A stretch of 6,396 nt of DNA from an uncultured Alphaproteobacteria bacterium (GTDB taxonomy: Bacteria; Pseudomonadota; Alphaproteobacteria; Puniceispirillales; Puniceispirillaceae): NCBI GenBank assembly GCA_937924895.1, contig CALEYP010000024.1, positions 1-6,396 of the forward strand, read 5' to 3'. The position numbers and the translations under genes are program-made. Below, in pieces: positions 1-4,911 of this stretch (its first letter is position 1; the number at the start of each line of letters is the position of its first letter). The notes beneath the pieces were generated by a model, which was not told the DNA's origin, made no database searches, and saw only the letters and a program-made list of their open reading frames with translations.

Positions 1-191
1 CTGTCTGCACATTCCTGCACAAAGGCCAAGGTTTGTGGCATTTCTCTGCCAGTGTTCGCAAAGGTAACGACAGCTCGCTCAGGCAAGTCGCCGTTGGCTT
101 CCAATATCTTGTGAAGCATGTAGCCACTGGTGCGGCCACCGCTGAAACTGATTTGGACATTGCCGTCGGGTAATGTGTAAGGGTTGCTCAA
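1..191 (-). CDS. PAPS reductase / PP-loop ATPase-like protein, 3' end missing
   Basis: This is the N-terminal 63 codons of a phosphoadenosine-phosphosulfate-reductase-like protein; the rest lies beyond the left edge. The PP-loop SGGRTS is at residues 17-22 after the strand VQISF, and FANTGRE follows at 44-50. This is the usual beginning of the PAPS reductase/ATP-PPase fold, which binds and hydrolyses ATP at the alpha-beta bond. Phage members rarely act in sulfate assimilation; DndC-like or nucleotide-modifying roles are possible but cannot be decided from this fragment. The start is TTG at 191-189, which overlaps the TGA of the upstream zinc protein (TTGA). It is supported by AGGGGGTGG eight bases upstream and by the absence of an in-frame ATG before the PP-loop. 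It is the last visible gene of the leftward operon and is probably translationally coupled. Confidence 0.85.
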   Translation of the reverse strand, partial: MSNPYTLPDGNVQISFSGGRTSGYMLHKILEANGDLPERAVVTFANTGREMPQTLAFVQECAD

Positions 192-427
192 GGATGCCAC
201 CCCCTACCATCACAGCTATGGCACGTTGTCCATTGCACACAGCCATAGCCGTCAGGCTCTCGCACCATGCCGTCTTTGCAATATGTGCATGACCTCACAT
301 GGATAGACAGCTTACAGCTTCTGCACTCTACCTTGTCACCTTGCGGGTCGGGGAGCATCGTGTCGCACTTAGGGCATCTGCCCCATCTCATGCGCTTCTC
401 CCAAGTTCCGTCGCCTTCTTCAATCAT
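188..427 (-). CDS. Small four-CxxC zinc-binding protein (DnaJ-type zinc-finger-like)
   Basis: This 79-residue protein has four CxxC pairs: CPKC at 18-21, CRSC at 35-38, CTYC at 47-50 and CHSCDGRG at 69-76. That is enough to bind two zinc ions. The last pair has the CxxCxGxG form of DnaJ cysteine-rich domains, but there is no J domain, so it is not a DnaJ chaperone. Phages carry many such small zinc ribbons, usually of unknown role in protein or nucleic acid binding. The ATG at 427-425 overlaps the TGA of the VRR-NUC gene (ATGA) and has GGAG just upstream. Its own TGA overlaps the TTG start of the PP-loop gene, so three genes are chained by overlaps. A metal-binding partner of the nuclease or PP-loop enzyme is an inference from this order only. 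Confidence 0.8.
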   Translation of the reverse strand: MIEEGDGTWEKRMRWGRCPKCDTMLPDPQGDKVECRSCKLSIHVRSCTYCKDGMVREPDGYGCVQWTTCHSCDGRGWHP

Positions 428-813
428 ACTCCTGCCTTCAATTTAACAAGGGGCTCAAGGATCTCATGCACCTGTTCTACAGAGCGAGCCAAGCCCCAAT
501 GGCAACCAGCTAACAAGAGCCGCGCCTTCATCTCTTCTTGATTCGCATTGAGCTTGCCGCCCTTCATGCGTTTCAGCTCTATGAATATGGATGTGCTGAT
601 ACCGTGCTTGGCTTGGTCGCCCGGCACAAAGATTTCTAGGTCTGGCCACCCATACTGAGTACCCATCTGCTTTAGCTTGCGCTTGAACGCAACGTGCCTA
701 CGACCTTCGTTGGGGCTGTGATGAAACACACAGCCAGGGGGCAGAGCAACATGGAGCCATTGAACTACTTGCTTCTGTAACTCGTCCTCAGTAACGGCGT
801 AGATAGAAGTCAT
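424..813 (-). CDS. VRR-NUC domain nuclease
   Basis: A 129-residue stand-alone VRR-NUC protein, the minimal phage form of this PD-(D/E)XK nuclease family. The family is related to the FAN1 nuclease domain and to phage Holliday-junction or structure-specific nucleases. Visible motifs, in order, are an N-terminal helix with E10/E11, HHSPNEGRR at 31-39, the catalytic Asp in GWPDL (D58), ELK at 79-81 giving the E-x-K pair, and Q92 in the NQEEM helix. The domain fills the whole chain. The ATG at 813 lies inside the end of the HTH gene (26-base overlap) and is preceded by GAGG nine bases away; no later start keeps the N-terminal helix. Its stop overlaps the start of the zinc protein. It probably cleaves branched or flapped DNA during phage replication or recombination. 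The family call is firm; the substrate is inferred. Confidence 0.93.
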   Translation of the reverse strand: MTSIYAVTEDELQKQVVQWLHVALPPGCVFHHSPNEGRRHVAFKRKLKQMGTQYGWPDLEIFVPGDQAKHGISTSIFIELKRMKGGKLNANQEEMKARLLLAGCHWGLARSVEQVHEILEPLVKLKAGV

Positions 814-1000
814 TAGGCATTACCTCACCCGCACTGATTTGAACAATGCGATCCATATACAATTCGTTTGGAATCAGGCGCTGCTCATTGCCAAACGGCA
901 GACACCATCGACGCGCCACAGTTGCATGTGAGGCGCCGACTTGCCTAGCCAGCTCGCTGTATGACCAGCCCTTCTTCTTTCTATAATCATCGAGTGTCAT
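788..1000 (-). CDS. Cro/XRE-like helix-turn-helix regulator
   Basis: A 70-residue protein with a helix-turn-helix at about residues 13-34 (YSELARQVGASHATVARRW) and a C-terminal ISAGEVMPNDFY at 55-66. This closely resembles the 'I(T/S)xGxVtPnDFy' ending of small Cro/YdaS-like phage repressors. It is the first gene of the leftward operon, faces the divergent recombination operon, and sits next to candidate operators, so it probably controls the divergent promoters. Its 3' end overlaps the VRR-NUC start by 26 bases. The ATG at 1000-998 has only a weak Shine-Dalgarno sequence; another ATG four bases upstream runs into an immediate stop and cannot be used. The HTH call is firm, but whether it is a repressor or activator is not visible. 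Confidence 0.85.
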   Translation of the reverse strand: MTLDDYRKKKGWSYSELARQVGASHATVARRWCLPFGNEQRLIPNELYMDRIVQISAGEVMPNDFYLRRY

Positions 1001-1021
1001 GCCATACGGTTAACACGATGT

Positions 1022-1034
1022 GACGGTATCCGTC
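1022..1034. promoter_or_regulatory. Palindrome GACGG-TAT-CCGTC, candidate operator copy 1
   Basis: A perfect 13-base interrupted palindrome lies between the predicted leftward transcription start and the HTH start codon. Its core CGGTATCCG recurs with one change (CGGTGTCCG) at 1119-1127. Small Cro-like proteins bind short dyads of this kind near their own promoter; assignment to the HTH protein is inference. Confidence 0.4.
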
Positions 1035-1042
1035 TAGCTTTT

Positions 1043-1071
1043 AATATAAAGTAATCATAATTGACTGTAAT
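1043..1071 (-). promoter_or_regulatory. Leftward sigma70-type promoter for the HTH operon
   Basis: On the minus strand ATTACA (1071-1066, 4 of 6 to the -35 consensus) is separated by 17 bases from TATATT (1048-1043, 5 of 6 to -10). Transcription would begin near 1036 and give a leader of about 35 bases before the HTH start at 1000. The region is much more AT-rich than its surroundings. This is a visual match only. Confidence 0.5.
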
Positions 1072-1074
1072 TAT
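1057..1074. promoter_or_regulatory. AT-rich inverted repeat, possible operator
   Basis: ATAATT (1057-1062) and AATTAT (1069-1074) are perfect inverted copies around a 6-base spacer GACTGT. The repeat overlaps the -35 box of the leftward promoter, a position where a bound regulator would block polymerase. It also contains TTGACT (1061-1066), a possible rightward -35 element, but no good -10 lies at the proper distance downstream. Confidence 0.4.
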
Positions 1075-1117
1075 CACAGATATTTCGCCCCGGTAGACAA
1101 GCGCAGCGCAAACTGTT

Positions 1118-1127
1118 ACGGTGTCCG
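1118..1127. promoter_or_regulatory. ACGGTGTCCG, candidate operator copy 2
   Basis: Nine of ten bases match ACGGTATCCG at 1023-1032, and the CGG-N3-CCG dyad is kept. It lies 23 bases before the exonuclease start codon, where a bound protein could act on rightward transcription. Confidence 0.35.
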
Positions 1128-1150
1128 AGCATAGTATAGGAGAAACCAAC

Positions 1151-2092
1151 ATGCTACATAACGTACCGGACTGGGCTACGCGCCACGGCTACTGGCACCA
1201 TTCCAACCCACGCTCGAAGGACAGAGCTAAAACTCTTTACGAGAAAGTCCACGTTAGGCCGCAAATTGAGAAGGCCTTTGACACACTCCGGGACAAGAAC
1301 GCCACTGATGCCGACAGGTTGTTGGCCAAAGGTGTTCTTCATCGTCTGTATGACAGACGCAGTTCAGCTAACATGGAAGCTGGCAAGGCTACCCAAACAG
1401 CTTGCGACCTTCACCTTGTCATGGATGAAAGAGGCGAGGTGCTGAACCTTGCTGACGCCACTCATGCGGGGGTCGAACAGTTGCAAAGCTACAAGCCAAA
1501 GAACGATGACGATGCGGCTCGCCTAGACAAATACTTAGAAGAGCTACCCCTTGTCATCGAACATGCGACCAAGGGCTTGCAAGAAGCAATGGCTAGTGAG
1601 AACCGTATCTTGGGGGAGAAGCAGTTGCTTGGCATGATGCCAGGTTTAGCTGTGCCTCACGACACACGGCCTGACTACGCCAATCGCGGTGACCTCAAGA
1701 CCAAATGGTCTAGGCCTAGCACCCGCTCCAAGTCGGGGTGGCAGTCTGCTAGTTTGCCGAACAGCCTGACTGGTATGTTCGACATGAACAATGTGTATCA
1801 GGCGGCTGGATTTTGGGCGCTGAATGGTCACCGTCCACCCTTCTTGCTGTACGCAAACGCGACAGACTACAGGCTATTCACACCTGAAAATGCTCCAGAA
1901 CTGCGCGACGATTTTCTTCAGGACGTCGTCAACGACATCATTCTTCAGCATAAAACCACTGAGAATATCCTGCGAGCGGCCAGCACCAAGGATGAACTGC
2001 TAGGTCTGGTGTCACCAGATTGGCAGAACATTTGCTGGTCAGAGACAGACACCTACCTCGAAGAGGCGAAGAAAATGTGGGGAGTAGAATGA
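1151..2092 (+). CDS. PD-(D/E)XK (RecB/Cas4-like) exonuclease
   Basis: A 313-residue protein with the motif order of RecB/Cas4-like nucleases. A helix with AGKATQTACDLHLV lies at 77-90, GEKQLLG with E156 at 155-161, PDY with D175, then GDLKTKW at 180-186 giving the D-x-K pair D181/K183, and NVYQAAGFWAL with the motif Q217. Phage proteins of this class degrade dsDNA from ends to make single strands for annealing, or act in replication repair. No cysteine cluster for an Fe-S centre is evident. I chose ATG 1151 because AGGAG stands eight bases before it; a GTG at 1121 is also open but has no ribosome site. It is the first gene of the rightward operon, two genes before a probable annealing protein, which supports a Red-like pair. 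The fold is recognised from motifs; polarity and substrate are inferred. Confidence 0.82.
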   Translation: MLHNVPDWATRHGYWHHSNPRSKDRAKTLYEKVHVRPQIEKAFDTLRDKNATDADRLLAKGVLHRLYDRRSSANMEAGKATQTACDLHLVMDERGEVLNLADATHAGVEQLQSYKPKNDDDAARLDKYLEELPLVIEHATKGLQEAMASENRILGEKQLLGMMPGLAVPHDTRPDYANRGDLKTKWSRPSTRSKSGWQSASLPNSLTGMFDMNNVYQAAGFWALNGHRPPFLLYANATDYRLFTPENAPELRDDFLQDVVNDIILQHKTTENILRAASTKDELLGLVSPDWQNICWSETDTYLEEAKKMWGVE

Positions 2093-2439
2093 TGCAAGGT
2101 GACTTACTTGATTGGCCAGGAGACCCTGGTCCGAATGTCCATAAGAACGCAAAGGACACAGAGGTGGCGGCGGCTGATGCTGTAGCGCCGAAGGTCACAG
2201 GGCTACGGCTCAAGGCTCTTCAGCGCATTGCAGAGGTAGGCCGAGGCTTGTCCTCAGAAGAGGTGGTGAAGCGTGTGGGCGCATATGAATATAGCGTCAG
2301 GCCACGCGTCACTGAACTACAAAGGATGGGCTTGGTCGCTGACAGCGGCGAGCGTGTCCCGAACTCACGCGGTCGGCAAGAGGTGGTCTGGAAAGTCACC
2401 GACGCTGGCATAGACTTTTTGGAGAACTTGAATGGCTAA
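2092..2439 (+). CDS. Winged-helix DNA-binding protein
   Basis: A 115-residue protein with a disordered start (about 35 residues, rich in D, G, P, A) followed by a winged-helix domain. LRLKALQRIAEVG forms the first helix, LSSEEVVKRVG the second, YEYSVRPRVTELQRMGLV the recognition helix, and SGERVPNSRGRQEVVWKVT the wing. This pattern is common in small phage proteins near replication or recombination genes; they may be regulators or DNA-binding accessory factors. ATG 2092 overlaps the exonuclease TGA by one base and has GGGGAG seven bases upstream. The ATG at 2089 is also in frame but closer to that site (four bases). It ends eight bases inside the next gene. The fold is clear; the function is unknown. 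Confidence 0.8.
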   Translation: MQGDLLDWPGDPGPNVHKNAKDTEVAAADAVAPKVTGLRLKALQRIAEVGRGLSSEEVVKRVGAYEYSVRPRVTELQRMGLVADSGERVPNSRGRQEVVWKVTDAGIDFLENLNG

Positions 2440-3112
2440 CATTCCAGAGAAGCTGATCGAAATCCTCAAGGATTTAGGTCACACAAAAGAGACGGCGACA
2501 TGGGATTGCCACGGCACCCCTGTTGTTCTGCACAAGGTGTTGGAGCAAGTCGCCGCAAAGCAGGGCATTTCCTTTGACCCGCCGACCATGATTGAAGCTG
2601 ACGCAGAAAAGAAGACTGTCGTCATGCTGGTGTCAGGGCGCATCGGCGATAAGGTCGAATGGTCTATTGGTGAGGCCGTGCCTTACAACAACAAGAACAG
2701 CTATCCATACGCTATGGCAGAGAAGCGCGCTAAAGACCGCGTGATTCTGAAGCTGATCGGTGTCGCTGGCTTTGTCTATTCAGAAGACGAGGCCGACGAT
2801 TTCAAAGCACAGAGGCCAGAGAATATCTCTGGTGCTCCGCAGCGCACGGCGCCACAGCCAGCGCCTAAGAAACCCGCGCCCACCCCACCGCCATTGGAAG
2901 ACATTCCTTTTGATGAGAACCCTTGGCGGGATTGGGTGACGCAGGAGAAAGCCAAGCTGGACAATGAGGTTACGCTTGGTGGGATGCAAGCCTGGGCGAG
3001 ACGCACGACGAAACAGCGTGAGGATCTACAGGAAGCAGACCGCGAGCTCTATGCTGAGCTCTTTGACCACTACAACGAGCGCTATGATAGGCTCAATTCA
3101 GGAGAGAGATAA
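2432..3112 (+). CDS. Probable single-strand annealing / recombination protein (Rad52- or Sak3-like)
   Basis: A 226-residue protein in two parts. Residues 1-125 form a compact domain with WDCHGTPVVLHKVLEQVA (24-41), a strand KKTVVMLVSGRIG, then WSIGEAVPYNN and the highly charged helix YPYAMAEKRAKDRVILKLIG (91-110), ending in GFVYSEDEADDF. A strand hairpin followed by GEA and an AEKRA-K-R helix resembles the core of phage annealing proteins of the Rad52/Sak3 type, but I recognise this by pattern, not by a diagnostic motif. Residues 131-158 are a proline/alanine-rich linker, and the C-terminal 60 residues are helical and charged. The ATG at 2432 has GGAG seven bases upstream and overlaps the previous gene. 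Its place just after an exonuclease supports a recombination role. It may instead be a replication accessory protein. Confidence 0.5.
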   Translation: MANIPEKLIEILKDLGHTKETATWDCHGTPVVLHKVLEQVAAKQGISFDPPTMIEADAEKKTVVMLVSGRIGDKVEWSIGEAVPYNNKNSYPYAMAEKRAKDRVILKLIGVAGFVYSEDEADDFKAQRPENISGAPQRTAPQPAPKKPAPTPPPLEDIPFDENPWRDWVTQEKAKLDNEVTLGGMQAWARRTTKQREDLQEADRELYAELFDHYNERYDRLNSGER

Positions 3113-3489
3113 TGCCACATTTTTCACGTTCAAAAATCAAGATGCGTCGGGATGTACGCATGAACGACATGAATGGTGAGCCGATTGAATATCGGGGTAT
3201 CGCCTTCATTCAGTTCCGCACAGAATGGAATGACACCACGCGCAGTTTCGCGCCAATGTCTGCGGAGCAAAAGCAAATCTGTGAAGACTTGTACCGTCAG
3301 CTCGCAGATGCTGGCATCGAGCTCGGCATCACAATATCGGAGCGCACACCTGGTGTCGAAGATGTCCGCGAGTTTCCGAAGGTCATGTCGTTTCAGCTCA
3401 TGGTCAACAAGCCAGACGGTTCTTTCCAACAGTCGGCAGCACCTACGTCAACGGCGGCAGAGCCAAGCGGGGGCGGTAATGGATGGTAA
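3112..3489 (+). CDS. Hypothetical phage protein of recombination operon
   Basis: A 125-residue protein that I do not recognise. It has a basic N-terminus (HFSRSKIKMRRDVR), a mixed alpha/beta middle (IEYRGIAFIQFRTEW, then a helix SAEQKQICEDLYRQLADAGIEL, then strands ending in SFQLMVNK), and a low-complexity tail of S, T, A, P and G from about residue 104 that ends GGGNGW. A folded domain followed by a flexible tail recalls single-strand-binding proteins in layout only; no SSB motif is seen. The start overlaps the preceding stop (TAATG) with AGGAG five bases upstream. Its end overlaps the next gene by 11 bases. Tight coupling to the putative annealing protein suggests a related role. Confidence 0.75.
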   Translation: MPHFSRSKIKMRRDVRMNDMNGEPIEYRGIAFIQFRTEWNDTTRSFAPMSAEQKQICEDLYRQLADAGIELGITISERTPGVEDVREFPKVMSFQLMVNKPDGSFQQSAAPTSTAAEPSGGGNGW

Positions 3490-3730
3490 TCTTTTCACGT
3501 TGCATCAAGCGGCTGAGTACCTTTTTGGGGTGGACACAGACGCCACATACAAAAGGACGTGGCGGCTTATTAAAAGCAATGCAGTCCCGACGATCAAAAC
3601 TGGCAAGAAGACCTATGTCGCACGAGCTGTGCTTGAAGACCTCTGCGGAATTTCTGGTGTATCCAGTCAAGGGCAAGCTGTGCGCGATAGTCTTGGGTCA
3701 GTTCGTGACACGGCAAGTGACAGCGGATGA
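3479..3730 (+). CDS. Excisionase-like / MerR-type helix-turn-helix protein
   Basis: An 83-residue protein whose first 60 residues match the small winged HTH of excisionase-type proteins. FTLHQAAEYLFG at 6-17 is the first helix of the HTH, followed by an insertion and YKRTWRLIKSNAVPTIKTGKKTYVARAVLEDL at 24-55, where a residue after 'VPTIKTGKKTYV' leads into the wing and last helix. The C-terminal 25 residues are polar and likely flexible. Such proteins may be recombination directionality factors or local regulators; no integrase is visible here, so excision is not supported by context. ATG 3479 follows a G-rich stretch and overlaps the upstream gene by 11 bases. A longer frame upstream is only the shadow of the neighbouring gene. 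Confidence 0.7.
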   Translation: MDGNLFTLHQAAEYLFGVDTDATYKRTWRLIKSNAVPTIKTGKKTYVARAVLEDLCGISGVSSQGQAVRDSLGSVRDTASDSG

Positions 3731-3735
3731 ACTAG

Positions 3736-3939
3736 ATGACATCGCGTTCCGATTCCACCAAGCCGCCAGAGAAACCAGAAGAGGGCTTTATTGACGATCC
3801 TGCGGCTGAGGATGAGCCTGACAAGTACATGAGGGTCAAGCGCCCTGAGACGTTTGTCTACGGCTCATCGTCTGCGGACATTCCGCACTCGGACAAGATT
3901 GATCCGTTTCACATCAAAGAAAAAAAGAAGGGGCGCTGA
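3736..3939 (+). CDS. Small charged hypothetical protein
   Basis: A 67-residue, highly hydrophilic protein with an acidic front half (EKPEEGFIDDPAAEDEPDKY), a short central stretch with F and Y (RPETFVYG), and a basic tail (HIKEKKKGR). No domain or membrane segment is seen, and it is probably largely disordered. It begins five bases after the stop of the HTH gene with a weak ribosome site. Its last codons and stop form the left arm and loop of the terminator hairpin, marking it as the last gene of the rightward operon. Function unknown. Confidence 0.6.
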   Translation: MTSRSDSTKPPEKPEEGFIDDPAAEDEPDKYMRVKRPETFVYGSSSADIPHSDKIDPFHIKEKKKGR

Positions 3940-3955
3940 TGCGCCCCTTTGCTAT
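3921..3955. terminator. Bidirectional Rho-independent terminator
   Basis: A nine-pair stem with AAGGGGCGC (3928-3936) and GCGCCCCTT (3941-3949) around a TGAT loop. Rightward it is followed by TTTGCTATT, and leftward by a strong T tract (the complement of AAAAAA at 3921-3926). It lies between two convergent genes ending at 3939 and 3971 and can serve both. The TGA stop of the rightward gene lies in the loop. Confidence 0.85.
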
Positions 3956-3970
3956 TCGGTGTTGCCTATC

Positions 3971-4489
3971 TTAGGCATCAGCTTGCCACAGCTTCCACGC
4001 TTCCGCTTCAGGTAACACGTTCAGGATTTTGTAGTCCTTGTACTTGGCAACGATGTGGTCAATGTGTTGCTGTGTAATCTTACGCACACCCTTGAAGCTA
4101 AAGTAGCGGACAGCGTTGGGCTTGTCTGATGTGGGGTCAATGAAGACGACCTTAGATTTCATGTACTTTTTGAAATCTCTGTGAGACAAGAACTTGTTCA
4201 CTTGCTCACCGCACCAAACTTCCATGCACATGTCGTTCCACGAATCATCCCACTCCATATGATATTGCGGGTGGTCTGTCTTGATGCGAGCCTCAAGGTC
4301 GTGCCAAGTTTTGTAGTCACCGTGGAACATATCAGCCCCACCGTGGCCATCGTTGGACACATGGCCAATCTTCTTGCCGTTAAAGTAGACGCTGGCCTCA
4401 TAGCAATGCGTCTCCTCAGATGCGAAGGCGGCGTGTTTGATGCCCTTCAGTTCGATGACGTCACCGTTTTTGTATGTAAAAGCAAACAT
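3971..4489 (-). CDS. Hypothetical protein with SNDGHGG motif, single-gene unit
   Basis: A 172-residue soluble protein of unknown function. The N-terminal third has beta strands (FAFTYKNGDVIELKGIK, then CYEASVYFNGKKIGHVSNDGHGGADMF), with SNDGHGG at 45-51 the most distinctive motif. Residues 75-105 are rich in W, H, D and C (YHMEWDDSWNDMCMEVWCGEQVNKFL). The C-terminus is alpha/beta with basic and aromatic residues. I recall phage and bacterial hypothetical proteins with a similar 'YFNGKKxGxVSNDGHGG' element but no assigned role. The H and D residues could bind metal; this is inference. The ATG at 4489 has AGGAG seven bases upstream. It has its own promoter and terminator, independent of both flanking operons, as expected for an autonomous accessory gene. 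Confidence 0.85.
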   Translation of the reverse strand: MFAFTYKNGDVIELKGIKHAAFASEETHCYEASVYFNGKKIGHVSNDGHGGADMFHGDYKTWHDLEARIKTDHPQYHMEWDDSWNDMCMEVWCGEQVNKFLSHRDFKKYMKSKVVFIDPTSDKPNAVRYFSFKGVRKITQQHIDHIVAKYKDYKILNVLPEAEAWKLWQADA

Positions 4490-4521
4490 TGGTTTCTCCT
4501 TTTTATTGAACCTACCCCCTG

Positions 4522-4550
4522 AATATAATCATCTTGACTGAAACCGTCAA
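4522..4550 (-). promoter_or_regulatory. Near-consensus sigma70 promoter
   Basis: On the minus strand TTGACG (4550-4545, 5 of 6) is followed after exactly 17 bases by TATATT (4527-4522, 5 of 6). Transcription would start near 4515 and the leader carries AAAAGGAG before the ATG at 4489. It is the best promoter by eye in the window and serves only the 172-residue gene, since a terminator follows that gene. Confidence 0.75.
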
Positions 4551-4551
4551 G
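4533..4551. promoter_or_regulatory. Palindrome over the -35 box, candidate operator
   Basis: CTTGAC (4533-4538) and GTCAAG (4546-4551) are perfect inverted copies around seven bases. The right arm contains the minus-strand -35 element, so a dimeric regulator bound here would compete with sigma factor. The bound protein is not known. Confidence 0.5.
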
Positions 4552-4560
4552 GTCACGGCA

Positions 4561-4600
4561 AATAAAAAGGCTATGGCTTGCGTGTCCATATCACGCGGCC
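4561..4600 (-). terminator. Possible weak terminator of late operon
   Basis: On the minus strand GCGTG (4596-4592) and CACGC (4584-4580) form a five-pair stem with a seven-base loop, followed after nine bases by CCTTTTTATT (4570-4561). The distance between stem and T run is longer than ideal. The position, just after the last reading frame of the late operon and just before the next promoter, fits a terminator. Confidence 0.35.
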
Positions 4601-4681
4601 TTGTGCGCCGTGGTGTCCAGACATCCTTGTCATCTCCCACCCAGGCATGTCATCAGTGTCGAAGCCGTAGCGAACCGTCAG
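4571..4681 (-). CDS. Candidate 36-residue protein with CTG start
   Basis: An open frame after the 77-residue gene encodes a short protein with a protein-like composition (RYGFDTDDMPGWEM at 4-17, RVIWTRKP at the end). No ATG, GTG or TTG is placed well. CTG at 4681-4679 overlaps the upstream TGA (CTGA), as ATGA and TTGA do elsewhere in this window, and AAGGCGG, one change from AAGGAGG, lies five bases before it. Alternatives are an ATG at 4648 giving 25 residues, or an ATG at 4867 giving 98 residues that would overlap the 77-residue gene almost throughout. It may also be a decayed remnant. No function can be given. Confidence 0.35.
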   Translation of the reverse strand: MTVRYGFDTDDMPGWEMTRMSGHHGAQGRVIWTRKP

Positions 4682-4911
4682 CGATACCGCCTTGTTTTCT
4701 TCATAATGCTTTCGGGCTGCTTGGAGAACTGCTTCCCCTGGGACTTCGCCTTGCGCTTCGCCGCTGTCGTAGACGCATATTGTGCTGGCGTCAGAGCTTT
4801 GATTGCCGCCTCTGGTAGATAGCGCTCGCCGGTCTCGCTGCTCTTCTTGCCGCTCTTGGTGCGCCATTTCTGTTTGCCCCAGTTCTTCAGTGATTTCTGT
4901 GGTGCGCGCAT
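4678..4911 (-). CDS. Small basic marine-phage-type protein (77 aa)
   Basis: A 77-residue, strongly basic protein. QKSLKNWGKQKWRTKSGKKSS lies at 5-25, then GERYLPEAAIKALTPAQYASTTAAKRKAK at 28-56, then GKQFSKQPESIMKKTRRYR. The pieces 'K.W..QKWRTKSGKKSS', 'YLPEAAIKxLTPAQYAxTT' and 'GKQFxKQP' are ones I recall from hypothetical proteins of marine phages and some large viruses, where no function is known. The arrangement of basic residues around short helices suggests nucleic acid binding, which is inference. The ATG at 4911 overlaps the TGA of the 60-residue gene (TGATG). It follows three other small basic genes in the same operon. Confidence 0.85.
   Translation of the reverse strand: MRAPQKSLKNWGKQKWRTKSGKKSSETGERYLPEAAIKALTPAQYASTTAAKRKAKSQGKQFSKQPESIMKKTRRYR

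Noticed and set aside
1061..1089. Rightward promoter beginning TTGACT
   Set aside because: No acceptable -10 hexamer lies 15-19 bases downstream; the rightward promoter could not be located.
1121..1150. GTG start for the exonuclease, giving ten more residues
   Set aside because: No ribosome site precedes it, while ATG 1151 has AGGAG at ideal spacing; the extra codons include that ribosome site.
2020..2091. Upstream ATG start for the winged-helix gene
   Set aside because: It lies inside the exonuclease coding region without a ribosome site; ATG 2092 (or 2089) has GGGGAG and a stop/start overlap.
3173..3478. Long upstream extension of the excisionase-like frame
   Set aside because: It is an alternative frame of the 125-residue gene; its translation is low-complexity Ser/Arg and the domain starts just after ATG 3479.
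4198..4522. Open frames on both strands opposite or within the 172-residue gene
   Set aside because: They lack ribosome sites and protein-like composition and lie within a well-supported gene.
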